Positions 20,499 to 31,619 of a DNA stretch of 64,000 nucleotides are shown here, in pieces (the first letter of the stretch is position 1; the number at the start of each line of letters is the position of its first letter). The stretch lies in NCBI GenBank assembly GCA_029204225.1, contig CM055113.1, positions 24,240,357 to 24,304,356 on the forward strand, read 5' to 3'. The notes beneath the pieces were generated by a model that saw nothing but the letters and a program-made list of their open reading frames with translations, did no database searches and had not been told where the DNA came from. Origin of the DNA: Diphasiastrum complanatum. Lineage: Eukaryota; Streptophyta; Lycopodiopsida; Lycopodiales; Lycopodiaceae. Made by a program: the position numbers and the translations under genes.

Positions 20499-22500
20499 AT
20501 GTTGGAAGCCAATGATAGACTTACCTCAAGTAGCTATTTGTGGAAAGTGAGGATGGAGTCACTTTTTGAGATGAATGATGTTGTGGATATTGTTGTAGGT
20601 TTAGAAGAGAGACCAGAAACACAACAAGATCAAGTGAAGTATGATAAGAGGGCCAAGAAGGCTCTACACATGATAAAGATGAATGTTACCAATGAGCTTC
20701 TCAAGGGAGTTGAAAAGGCTTTGTAGATCTAGATATAGATCTAGTATAAGGTAGTCTATGTAACTTAGACAAAACACAAGACTCACAAACATGTTTGATG
20801 CCACTTAAGAAACTTGGAAGACCTATCACAACCTTCTTCCTAGCCATTACCTCTGATGACTTGAAGTTGAGGTGTCCCATCCTTTTATGCCAAACCTCTT
20901 GAATAGGTATTTGCTTTCTTGCAACACATCCAACTTGGTTAGCAATAACACAAGCATCTAGCTTGAATAACTTCCCTTGCCTTTTACCTTTTCCAACCAA
21001 GACATACTTTCTTTTGATCATACAAGCAACTCCATCAAACTCCACCTTGAGGCCTTTACTTAGCATTTGACTCACACTAAGCAAATTCTTGGTAATAGAT
21101 GGAATAAACAAGACATCCTCCAAATGAACATTCCCATTTGTGGAGAGAGAAATAGGAATTGTGCCAATCCCTTTGATTGCACACTCACCATCATTGGCCA
21201 TGTAGATCACCCTCTTGTCATCTCCATATGCCAACACAGAAGTGAAGTACTCTTTGTGAAAGGTCATGTGTGAACTTGCTCCACTATCAATCCACCAAGG
21301 ATATAGATCTCCATCATTAGCAAGCATACATGAAGACATCACAAAAGCATCGTCATTTGTATCTTGAACATCCAAACCATCCTCATCAAGAGTAAGATTA
21401 TTTTGCTTGTCTCCTTGATCTCTCTTCTTCTTGTAGCACTCACTTGCAAAGTGTCCTTTGATGCCACAATATAATCACTTGAGCTTTCATCTATCCTTCT
21501 TTTTGCTACTTGAAGAAGCATCCACTTGATCTTGCCCTTTAGACCACTTACTTTTGGTTTTGCCCTTGAATTTGCCCTTTGTGAACATAGCATTCTCTTG
21601 AAGTATCGATGTAGATCCACCTCTTGCTTGAAGCCTATATTCCTCATTGATCAAGATCTCTTGAGGATCCATCAAACTTTGCAAAGTCTTTTGAATAGCA
21701 ATACTTTGAAGAATGTTAGCATGAGCATCCAACAAGCCATTAAGAATCACTTGAATAAGCTCTCCTTCCTTAATGCTCTCATCAATTCAAGCCAGCTCAT
21801 CATTCAATGCTTTCATTCTGAAAACAGAAGTACTTGGACTTTTTTCATTCTTTTGCAAACAAGAAAAGATTTGTCGTCTTAGAGTTAGCACTCTAGATGT
21901 AGACTTGGATTCATAAAGCTTCTTCAATGAATCCCAAGCTTCCAAAGATGATGTGTTATACAATTAGCAATAGTGAAGCTAAGATGTATGTAGCATTCAT
22001 TGATGATTTTAGTAGATTTTGCTGGATCTATCTACTAAAGGGCAAGAATGAAGTGTACGATGTCTTTATCAAGTTCAAGTATGCAAGGGAAAACCGATTT
22101 TCAACAAGGATCAAGTGCTTAAGGAACAATGGTGGTGAGTACATATCTACCAAGTTCAAGGCCTTTTGTGATGAGCATGGGATCAAGAGGGAGTATACAA
22201 CATAGGACTTTATGTGAAAGTGCTAAAGCCATGAGGTGAAGTGCTAAATTTGACAAACCATTTTGGGATCAAGCTTTGTTGTGTGCCAATTTCTTGTGCA
22301 ATAGGTGGCTGAGTGCTATTTTGGATGGAAGGACACCTTTTGAGATGCTATTCAAGAGGAGGCCTAGTGTCAACTTTCTAAGAACCTTTGGGTGCACATG
22401 CTATGTCAACATTATTCTTGATGATAGGATCAAGGAGGATCTACTTATGAGTGATAGTGGAAGATATTTTAGAAGGAAATGTAGCTAGATACATTAATAG
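20499..22500 (+). mobile_element. Ty1/copia gag-protease-integrase relic with internal inversion
   Basis: Three blocks belong to one element. Block 1 (20499-20726, plus) is the gag N-terminus, ending VTNELLKGVEKA. Block 2 (about 20727-21955) reads on the minus strand: gag from NTSSLEAWDSLKKLYES, gag C-terminus, protease (WWIDSGASSHMTF), pre-integrase (VWHKRMGHLNF) and the start of integrase (CVLSKLHRLPYTRS, RSTKPFQL). Block 3 (about 21960-22500, plus) resumes integrase exactly there: ISNSEAKMYVAFIDDFSRF, RNNGGEYISTKFKAFCDEHG and GRTPFEMLFKRRPSVNFLRT. Flipping block 2 gives one collinear copia polyprotein, so a 1.2-kb segment has been inverted in place. RT and RNase H are absent. Confidence 0.88.
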
Positions 22501-22655
22501 CTCTATCTTTTGTAAGAGTTTCACAAATTTAAATTGGGAATTTTGCCCAAATAAGAAGCCTTGGAAACCATCAAATAGCCAAAATTCCACTGATTATGGT
22601 CATGTAACAACAGTTTCCACCAAACGCATTGATGTGGGATCTGAGTTATTTGTAG

Positions 22656-23753
22656 TGTTGGATTATTCTCCTTCTTACTAATCGACTAATCGATTTTAAT
22701 CCTCATCCATTGTTTATCCAGTTCTACGGATTTTCCCGTGTTTTTATATAGTCTGCAGATTTACAAGTGGTTTTACACAGTTTGCGAGAATACACGAAGT
22801 TTGACAACAATGTCACATTTTCTCTCTCTACAATTTAAACAGTGTCACCTGTTAGGGATTACGTGTAAAAATACAATGTTGTCTATTTTGCATTTTTTGT
22901 CTGTTAGAAATTGCGAGTCGCATTTTTCAAAGTGCCTCAAATGTTAAGGAAATGACTCTGGCAAAGTGTGGAGCTATTCTAATATTAAGAAAAGTTCATT
23001 TGCAAAGTGACAGTTTTTCATTTATGCAGACTGTTTACGGCCAATTTTCATTGCTTATCAACAATCAATTTTTGAGAAGGAAGTGGATGAATGCCAGCGG
23101 ACACCAGCCAACTGGCAATCGCATTTGACGACCTAATTACTTTGTAGAAATCAGCTATTCATACATCTCATCATTTAACAAATCAACATTGTGAATTGTG
23201 AAGGAGTTGAGTGTTATTACACGACGCTTCCTGCGCTCTCATCAAGTAGATCATTCACAATCAAAAAGTATTATAGTTAGCTCTCTATCAAGCTTTCAAA
23301 CTTGGACTCTCCTAAGCATTCTAGTTCAGTTTTTTAGAGATTTATTTTAGAGTTGCTATTGCGCTACTGCTTATCAACAGAGCTGCTTATTATCAGACTT
23401 ATTCTTAGTTACTCAGAGACAACTTAGAGTGCACGGTTTCTATCCGCTATTGTCTTGCACTCATTAGCATCTGATTTTCTTTTTATGAATCAATACTATT
23501 TCTTATTGCCTTCAGTACATGTCAGAATGCATGCATCTCTATATTGCTTTTGTAACTGATAACAATCATTTGAGAATTCAATATTTTATGTTTGGCTACG
23601 TAATCACTTAGTATCTAGTGAAAGTTAGTTGCTAAAGATTGAATGTGATTTCCATCACTACTGTTTTGTTCAATTTTTGGTACGCCTAGTCATGCATTGG
23701 AAGTAGGAAGTTTTCACATTCCATTATCTACCTATTTCCGACATGGTATCAGA
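22656..23753 (+). mobile_element. Copia 5' LTR (family A)
   Basis: The LTR starts TGTTGGATTATT and ends CGACA directly before a primer-binding site (TGGTATCAGAC at 23754). It is about 1.1 kb and matches the LTR at 9000 at its start and in its internal 'tcagaatgcatgcatctctat' zone. It has no polypurine tract before it, so it is a 5' or solo LTR, not the 3' LTR of the inverted relic. Little internal sequence remains after the primer-binding site. Confidence 0.75.
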
Positions 23754-24060
23754 CTTGTGATCTCTATCAAGGCCTAATACTATTTTGATATAGTTAAAAT
23801 AGCAATGATCGACTTATATAGTGCTTTCTTATTTCGACGGCACCACGAGTGCTCAGTTCTAGAATTATCGGGCCGTCTTTCTTTTACGAGCCCTTTGAGT
23901 GCTTTTAAGCAACTTTATCTTTGTACTTACTAATGAGTGGAATATATAGTTTGTGGAGAGCAATTCTGTTGTCTTGTCTTGTTGCACTTGATGTTGTGTT
24001 GTGAGAATTGATCCGATCGGGTGTTTAAAATGTTTTTCTTATCTTTGTATCAGAGCCCTT
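23754..24060 (+). mobile_element. Two copia primer-binding sites 300 bp apart
   Basis: The site of the family A element (TGGTATCAGAC, 23754) is followed about 295 bp later by a second site (TTTGTATCAGAGCCC, 24043-24057). The second is preceded by T-rich, LTR-end-like sequence. The first element is therefore truncated, and a second copia LTR end lies between about 23930 and 24044. The second site belongs to the gag-protease relic at 25320. Confidence 0.55.
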
Positions 24061-25319
24061 GGTGGCTACAATCACCGGACAAGAAAAGAGAGCTGTAAAT
24101 TCACGACGGTTTGTTGGCTAGGAAGCACAAAACTGAGTCTGTGGAGATTCATGGATTAGCTCAAAATTGTAAGAAGACTCGAAGGCAGGGGATTGTCGGC
24201 TGAATCAGAGGGCAAGCAAAGATTGAAGCTGGAAATTCTTCTGAAGGGTTGCTTGGCATTTGTGATTGGTTTGAATCCAATCGAACACCGTTTGAAGAGC
24301 AATTGGAGCAGAATATTGTTTGCTGTAGGGCAACCTCGGAGGGATAGGTAGCTGCTCAGTTAAATTCTCAAGAAGTTCAGATAAAGCCCAAAAATATTTT
24401 CTTCTTTGACAGCTAGAGTTTCATGAAGGAGAAAAACATTTCTCTCTTAATACAAATCCGTTTTTGAAGTTGTGAAAAGCCAGGAGTGGGTGCCCTGCTA
24501 CTGTTGGGGATGTGTGGAGAGGCCGTGGGCGGCTGTGGATCAGCCGGTGAGCTAGAGTGAAGCAAACACAACTTTCATAGCTTGAATGTAAAGGCTTGAG
24601 GCTACCATCACTGAAAGAGAAGGAGGAGGGAGGCGCAGAACTCGCGCGCAGGGAATCCAAGAATGGTTGTAGCGGCTGGAGATGTCTAGCACTGGAGGAG
24701 TGGGCTTTAATGCCCAGATGTCATTTTGAACCATCAGATGAGCCTCAATTAGATCAATGGCCAAGATGAAGTTCTCAGGGAGAAACGTGGGCCACAGAAT
24801 GAAGGATCACCCTTATATGGGCTTTGAAAGGGTCCTAAAGAAGTGAAAGGCAAAATAGGCCTTCTTTTCATTAAAAATTTTCAAATTGAAAAAATTGTTG
24901 GGTCCCAAGTTTTGTGAAAGGTGAAGCTTCTTCAAACTGAAGAAACGGTTCAAAAACCCAAATTGCCCTTATTTTCACCTCCTTTAGCCTATTTTGGCCA
25001 AACGAAAGGCGATAGCCTCCAAATGAAGGGCACCCTGACTGTACCTGCAAGTACGATACGCCAAAACAGAGTGATTGCCACGAAGAAAGTGTTCGGAGCA
25101 CGCCAAAAGTGATTTCACCATTCCACTAGGCAGGTAGGTGGGAGTTGGTGACGAGAAGCATTTCGGAAAGCGACACCAGTTTGGCTTTCAATTTGGCGAA
25201 AGAGTGGTGGGTGGCCTAGCAAGCCAAAAATTGCAAGTCATTATTTCTTGTTTCTGACATCACGGTTGGCTTCGGCATACACTTTACAGCCTACAGGTGG
25301 AGTCTCAAGCAGTTTGGAA
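24060..25319 (+). other. Long untranslated leader of a copia relic
   Basis: About 1.26 kb separates the primer-binding site from the gag ATG. It is purine-rich on the plus strand and has no convincing coding sequence. Its purine bias creates open minus-strand frames at 24421-24764, which I regard as chance. Confidence 0.45.
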
Positions 25320-26690
25320 ATGGCCAACATCAATGAGGCAATTTTGGGCGATGCAAGCAAACTTGATGGGGCTTCTAACTACAACATCTGGAAATTCAAA
25401 ATGAAGAGCATTTTGATGAAGAAAGAGTTATAGGAGATTGTGACAGGTATTGAAGTCCGGCCAAATACCACTCCAGGTGACATGAGGGCCTTTGATAAAA
25501 AGGCGCAAAGAGCATTGTCCTTGATCAATCTTTCAGTGAAAGACCATGTGATCACTCATATAAGTGATGCCACGATGGCTAGGGGAGCTTGGGAAGCTCT
25601 TAAAATGCAATTTCAAACTTGCAATCCAGCTCGGGCCATGTTCTTGAAGTCGAGATTGAATGCAGTAAGAATGGAAGAAAGTGAATCAGTGGGATCTTTC
25701 TTCACCAGGATAATGGAGCTGAGAGATCAACTTGTGACAATTGGAGAACCAATTAGGGATGTTGAATTGGTATATACCACAATGAGCGGTGTCTCGGAAG
25801 GGCTACAGATGCTTGTGAGTGGCATTGCTTCGAGAAAGAGATTGCCTACTTTTGAAGACTTCCACGGAATCATGTTGCAGGAAAAGCAGCGTTGTGAAGT
25901 GGTGAAGTCAAGGCAAACCCCACAGGAGGATAAAGCCTTGCTTGCTAAAGGCAAGCAGAAAGGATGGAAAATGATTCCCAAGAAATCCAAGGATGATAAT
26001 GACGAGGGAGAGTCGTCATCAAAAGGGAAAAAGAAGAAGAAAGGCAAATGTTACTATTGCCACAAACCGGGTCATTGGGCACACGAGTGTTACAAGAAGA
26101 AAGCAGACATAAAGGCGGAAAAAGTGACCCAACAAGGCAACATTGCCGAAGATGATGGAGAAGATGACGAGACAAGTGTCTTCTCATTGGCATTGGCATC
26201 CTAGGTTGATGATGGTGCCAAATGGTTCATAGATTCAGGCGCCACAAGGCATATGACCGGGAAACATGATTGGTTTGAGAAATTCTTACCAATCCATGAT
26301 GGGGATGAGGTCACTCAAGCCAATAGGGAGGAATGCCAAATACAAGGTGTGGGCAATGTACCTGTGCAGTATCCTGATGGTAAAATCAAGAATATCCCTA
26401 ATGTGCTTTATGTTCCTGGACTCAAAAGGAGTTTGCTTTCTATTGGAGTAATGGCAAATCAACATCTTAAGGTTGAATTTGTCAAAGATGAATGCATTAT
26501 GAGGGATATGAATCACAACCATAAAGTGGTGGCGAAAGGTTATAGAGATAGTAACTGTGGCCCTTATAGATTGGATGTTGCAAAACCAGGAGAGTATGGT
26601 TTGGCTATCTCAACAACATCTCAATTTGAGTTGTGGCACAGAAAACTTGGTCATTTGAACTATGGGAGCTTGAGATTGATGGCGATCAAT
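25320..26690 (+). pseudogene. Ty1/copia gag-protease relic with two in-frame stops
   Basis: Gag starts at ATG 25320 (MANINEAILGDASKLDG, NYNIWKFKMKSILMKKEL). A TAG at 25431-25433 interrupts it, then the frame stays open to 26201. This covers the UBN2-type gag core (ARGAWEALKMQFQTCNPARA, ESVGSFFTRIMELRDQLV), a Lys-rich segment and the zinc knuckle CYYCHKPGHWAHEC. After a TAG at 26202-26204 the same frame carries the aspartic protease (WFIDSGATRHMTG) and the pre-integrase domain (FELWHRKLGHLNYGSL). At about 26690 similarity ends, so integrase, RT and RNase H are lost. Only two stops interrupt about 450 codons, making this the youngest-looking coding relic in the window. Confidence 0.9.
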
Positions 26691-26759
26691 TTATTATTTC
26701 TTTTGGAAGTAGTTGTTGGACCATATTATCTACATGGATTGAAATCTCAAGATTTGAAA

Positions 26760-26935
26760 TAATACACTTATCATATTGATAAGACAAGGTTTGATACCAA
26801 ATGTTGGAAATATGTGTAAACATCCGGCACCATAAATTTGATACCACTTAGTGGTCAGAATCATTTTAGTCAGAACTTGAGACAATGCACTTATCATAAT
26901 GATAAGACAAGCTTTGAATCAACATTGGAAAGGTC
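26760..26935. repeat. Short direct repeat with palindromic core
   Basis: The unit 'cacttatcata.tgataagacaag.tttga' occurs at about 26763 and 26887. Its core CTTATCAtatTGATAAG is a 7-bp inverted repeat. The nature of the repeat is unknown. Confidence 0.6.
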
Positions 26936-26939
26936 TACA

Positions 26940-28100
26940 AGGTTGTTCAGATCTATGGCAAATCATAAGTGACCTATATTGATAGAATTTCAAAACTATT
27001 GCTTTTATTAGGTGTAAAACAACACTATAATTCTCAAGATTAACTGTGCAACGCTAATTTATCTATGTGAGATAGAGTGTTGAGTGCATGGATTATGCTA
27101 CTCTAAGAATCAGGCTAGAATCATTCTACATAGAAAATAAAATTACTTGTGGTCTATTGTGAAGACACAATTGCTCTATAGAAATAAAGTTGTTAATCAA
27201 ACACATGTGAAAGACAGATCTAGTCAAATGTCTAAGGTGTAATGGACCACCATGCACTGGATTGTAGAATTGAATATTGATTACTCTATAAAAATAGAGA
27301 TATGTAGATTCAATCTTCATTTGAATTATATTATTTTGAGCTAATGTTCAAAACTATTGTATTGTAGGCAATAATCATTTTGCTACATTGATAGACCTAC
27401 TTGTGGTTTATTGACATAACCACTCTAGCTAGAGCTTGATCTTCAAACATATATAACATACATTCATGATAAATAGAATTCAAAAATAAGTGCATGAATG
27501 TCAAAGTGGACGTTGATTTGACTCGACGCATGAAAGTTTTCAATAATAAAATAAAAAATGTTTCGACTCTCAAAATCATTTCTGATTTTGACTTTTGATG
27601 GAAGCTATATCAAGATGTTATTTAGACCCAATAATTTTTTTTAATTGTAGCTAAGTTAAACCCAAGTCCAAAAGATAGATTTTGTTACATTGGTTTCTTT
27701 GATGTTTTCATCAATAAATCATTAAACTCACCAATTGCTTGATTTTGGTGTTGATAGGCCATGGAAAGAAGAACAATGAAACTACATTTGGAGTATTAAG
27801 AAGGACCAATGAGGTTTGTCATGGTTTGCTTTTTCATTTTCACATTGCAATAGATTGCTGTAAAAATAGATTGTGATAAATAATCAAAACATAAATGAGA
27901 TTTTTTTGCAATGGATTGTTGTTAAATAAAAATATTATCAATATAAATAATAAATCAATACAAGGACAATAGTGTAGAAATAATAAGAAGTTTATCATTT
28001 TGATGAGTCTAACAATAAATAGATTTTAAAAAGTGGGAGGACGGCTGCACAAAAGCCCTAATTATTATTACATAACATAAGCAAAAGTAGTGTCATACTA
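26940..28100. other. AT-rich DNA without a recognisable gene
   Basis: All frames are stop-dense. Nothing identifiable is present. Confidence 0.35.
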
Positions 28101-31060
28101 ATGAGATTTTTAGTGGTCTTCAATTGAGTTCACAATAGTGAACATATTCATCATCTCATGGATCTCATGGCTCACATTCTTCCAATCCTTCCAAATGAAT
28201 ATTTTCATTATTGAATCTCTCTCATAACTTAATCGTCAAAATTATTATCAAGACTCTCTCTCTCATAATCTACTTTATAGAAAAAGCATAAAATACAAAA
28301 AATGAAAGATATATGAATACCTACAAAATATCACTACTAGCAACAATAGCATCCAATTTTTCAATAGCAATATCCACATCACAGTTCCAAATTGCACAAG
28401 AATGAAAATCTACAAAAGAAAAAAGTGAAATGATCATGTAAATTTGGACTTCGAAACAAACATCAAATTTTGAAAAACCTCAGATTTGTTGAAATCAAAC
28501 ATTTATTTTGAAATACATGACATCCCATCACACATCTTTTCTCACTGATTATAGATGTGGCCATCCAATTTGGGTTTTGACAATTTGAGAGTAAATCACT
28601 TGCGAGTTTTGCGAGTTTTTTTTGAAAGGATATCAATTATTGAATGCACATGACATGCTATCAATTTGCAATGCTTGGATGCAAAAAAAACATCAAAATC
28701 CTTTCAAATCTCTTCCATCAATGGCAACAAATAATAGTCAGAATTTTAACTGCCTTCCATGCACAATCAATTATGGGTTATCAAGCTTGCCAATAAGTTT
28801 GCATTGCAACGACCTCTACACATTTCACAAATCATCTATTAGACACATGGTGATAATTTGAGGCTCCACCTGGCCCTTGCATTTTAATAATTTGAAACTC
28901 CACCTATCCTATTGTGTCTAACATGGGTTCAGTATTTCATGCTTTTATGATCTTATTCGGTAATTGCATATATAATAACTGCAAAAATGTCTTTTGAAAT
29001 GGAAATAAATAATGTGAATCAATGATCCATGTTAGCTAACATTGTACCATCGACCATGCCCAATAAATGTAGCTATAGATATGCATAACTCACTATCAAG
29101 CTTGTCAATAATTTATTGCATTACAATGTGACAATTTTGAGTTTGGTGTGCAGAATTATGGGACCCATGCTAGTTAGGATACACTTATAGGCCAAGACAT
29201 TAAAAGAGTTCAAAGACCCGATATACATCTAGCTTGTTTTCAAAGTAGCAATGGTTAAATCTAGTTACGTAGCTTGAATGTAGATTGACTCATGGGCCAA
29301 AGGACTATAGATTCTATGTGGAAAAGACTAAAAAAAACATTTTAATTGATTCAAGCTTTAGTTGATGCTATAAACATTACCAAAAAATTATACATTCTAA
29401 TCCAGTAATGATTAAAAAATACTTGTATGGCCTTTGTGCTTAACAAAAAGTAAATGGCATACACTTTGTTTAAACTGTACTTTTAACTTTTCCTAAAAGA
29501 TTCATATCATAAAATCTTTCACGATTTTCTATAGAAGCATACAAACCCTTCTATGAGTAATAGTCTTCAAAAAATGTAGAGGCTTCTTTTCCCACCCATC
29601 CACAAAACAACTTATCTCCAATATGAATGGCATAGTAATCACGCATGACAGAACCTCCTAAACACATCATCAATAACTTACATCTTCTTTCATTTGAGAT
29701 GTTAGCAATTCACGTGTTTAGGTTTTCCAATCCCATTGCAAAACCCTTTTCCCCCAAAGATTTTGTGGTAACCAATTTGAACCATTGATCACCATGTCTT
29801 GGGTCAGCTACCCCGTTTACTCATTCTATTGCCCCACTTCTTTTGAATCTTGTATTCAATCTCACCTTTTGCCTTGACATCTGATGTGGCGATATCCTTT
29901 TTACCCATTTGCTCATCCAATTTGTGCTGGATTTCATTCTGGTTCCCCATAGCAATAACAACTCAACATATCAAAAAACGATCCAATATACAGTTTATAT
30001 AAATAACAAAGTATGAATATATTCAAAGGCCATACATTAACATAACTTACACTAAACACAATCATGTCGAGCATAAATCTCGTCAAACGGTACCATGGCA
30101 AAATTCTCTTTTTTAGCTCCAATTCTCTGACTTTTTTAATTTGTTGCAGCTCATGAACTGTGAATTTATTTTCAAAATAACTTGTGTCACTCTCATCCTC
30201 AGAGAGTATAGTACATCTTTAAGCTCTGTCTTCACAACAACCTATTCATTCAATCTACAAAGACATCAAAATTCAATTTTAAATAGAGTCCAAGAATACT
30301 ATCTTTCATATTCTTTTTCTAATATAGAAAATTCATGCCCTTTACATGCAAAACGAAAAAATTACTTGTTTATTCTATTCAAGGCATCCAAAGGTGGTAA
30401 TGAATTCGATGTACACACTTGAATAAATGAAACACGCACACGTGATTCTTTCTATCAAATCGCCAATGCTCTTGGATCTCCTCCATCCACGCATGTGTTC
30501 GATGATTTCCATCCCATACCAAGAACATTTTATCAGAAAGTTCATTCCAGTGTTCATTATTTTGAATATCTATTTCAAACTCTCATGTACATCTAGCCCA
30601 TGATTTGATCCTACGATTTTTTTATCTCGTCATTCACCTCCACGGGAATCCCACCCATCCCATGCATGGAAACAACGAATGCACCCTTCTTTTCCACGTA
30701 CTCATCTTCCCTAAATGTAGTTTTTAGAACTGCATGATTTGGTCCCACTTGCCTCACGCTTTCATGAACATAAAGTCTACATAATGAGATAAGTGGAGGT
30801 GGGGTTGGCTTGTCTATTCTCAACTGATTCATGGCATTTTCACATGAAAATTTATGGAGATTTGTGAGCATTCATCATCATTTTTTTCAGCTTTCTTTTT
30901 TGTGGTTTTCTCACCATCTTCCTCTTCCAAACAAAGGTCATCATGTAAATCATTTTTTATTCTCTAAAACTCAATGTCATTTAAGGATTCTTCGACATCT
31001 GTCTCAATTGCATCAACATGTTCTAGAACATTAATGTTACCTACATTAAGATCTTCAGCC
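28100..31060 (-). pseudogene. Decayed intron-containing gene of unknown function, DGNHR motif
   Basis: Minus-strand coding pieces run from about 31050 to 28100. They are an acidic/lysine-rich start (about 30900-30960, EEEDGEKTTKKKAE), then 30611-30871 (FSCENAMNQLRIDKPTPPP, EKKGAFVVSMHGMGGIPVEV), then EHWNELSDKMFLVWDGNHR followed by THAWMEEIQEHWRF (30440-30560). Further down are DPRHGDQWFKLVTTKSLGEK and CLGGSVMRDYYAIHIGDKLF (29560-29810). A small exon at 28325-28409 has both splice signals (tttttgtag acceptor, gtaggt donor) and encodes FHSCAIWNCDVDIAIEKLD. The V-x-DGNHR-x-x-AW word recalls the substrate loop of ParB/sulfiredoxin-like folds, but I cannot assign the family. Stops and shifts show decay. 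Host gene or transposon gene is open. Confidence 0.45.
28770..29140. repeat. Short direct repeats within the unknown gene region
   Basis: 'tatcaagcttg.caataa.tt..attgca..' occurs at about 28778 and 29092, and 'aatttga..ctccacct' at about 28855 and 28889. These may mark small insertions or local duplications. Confidence 0.45.
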
Positions 31061-31619
31061 ATCTTAGGTAACTACTCTATCGATATTTTGATCCCCTCCA
31101 AATTTTCGTCTGATATTCTGCTATTTCTATGTATAGACCTGGTCATAACCATTCTATGCATAAAAAATAATGAGCACAAACATTATGTATACCATACAAA
31201 ACCCTGACGAATATTTCAGAATACTTAACAATGGACAAAGATCTCCACTTACGAGTAAAGAATTAGTATCCAATCAGTTGCACCTATCTAAGAAAGAATA
31301 TGACAATGTTAGATACTTGCTCATTCAAATTTCAAGCATAGAAACTCTAAGACTAAATATATACAATATATTATTTCATTTCCAAGATGTGAGATTTGAC
31401 AAAAGGCAATATTGTAAAAAACATTTCATACATTTGATTTCTAACATGTTGGTTATCTTTTGCAACATATCCCTCCCCCCTCCCCGGGACTCGAAAATCA
31501 CTTTCTCAAGACTTGTAGCATAAAAGTAAGAGCCAATTTTTTCTAATATGACATCAATGAATGAGAGGCATTTGATAGGGTTGATTGGAACTATTTTCTT
31601 TTGTGACATAAAGTGAGGG

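Noticed and set aside
20701-21375. A separate minus-strand copia element inserted in a plus-strand one
   Set aside because: Both breakpoints are exact continuations of the same polyprotein and there are no LTRs. An in-place inversion explains it better.
24421-24764. Minus-strand ORFs in the copia leader
   Set aside because: Purine-rich leader DNA makes open frames by composition; there is no domain and they overlap each other.
30490-30530. Calling the DGNHR gene a ParB nuclease
   Set aside because: Only one short word supports it. The rest of the protein does not fit ParB, so the function is left open.
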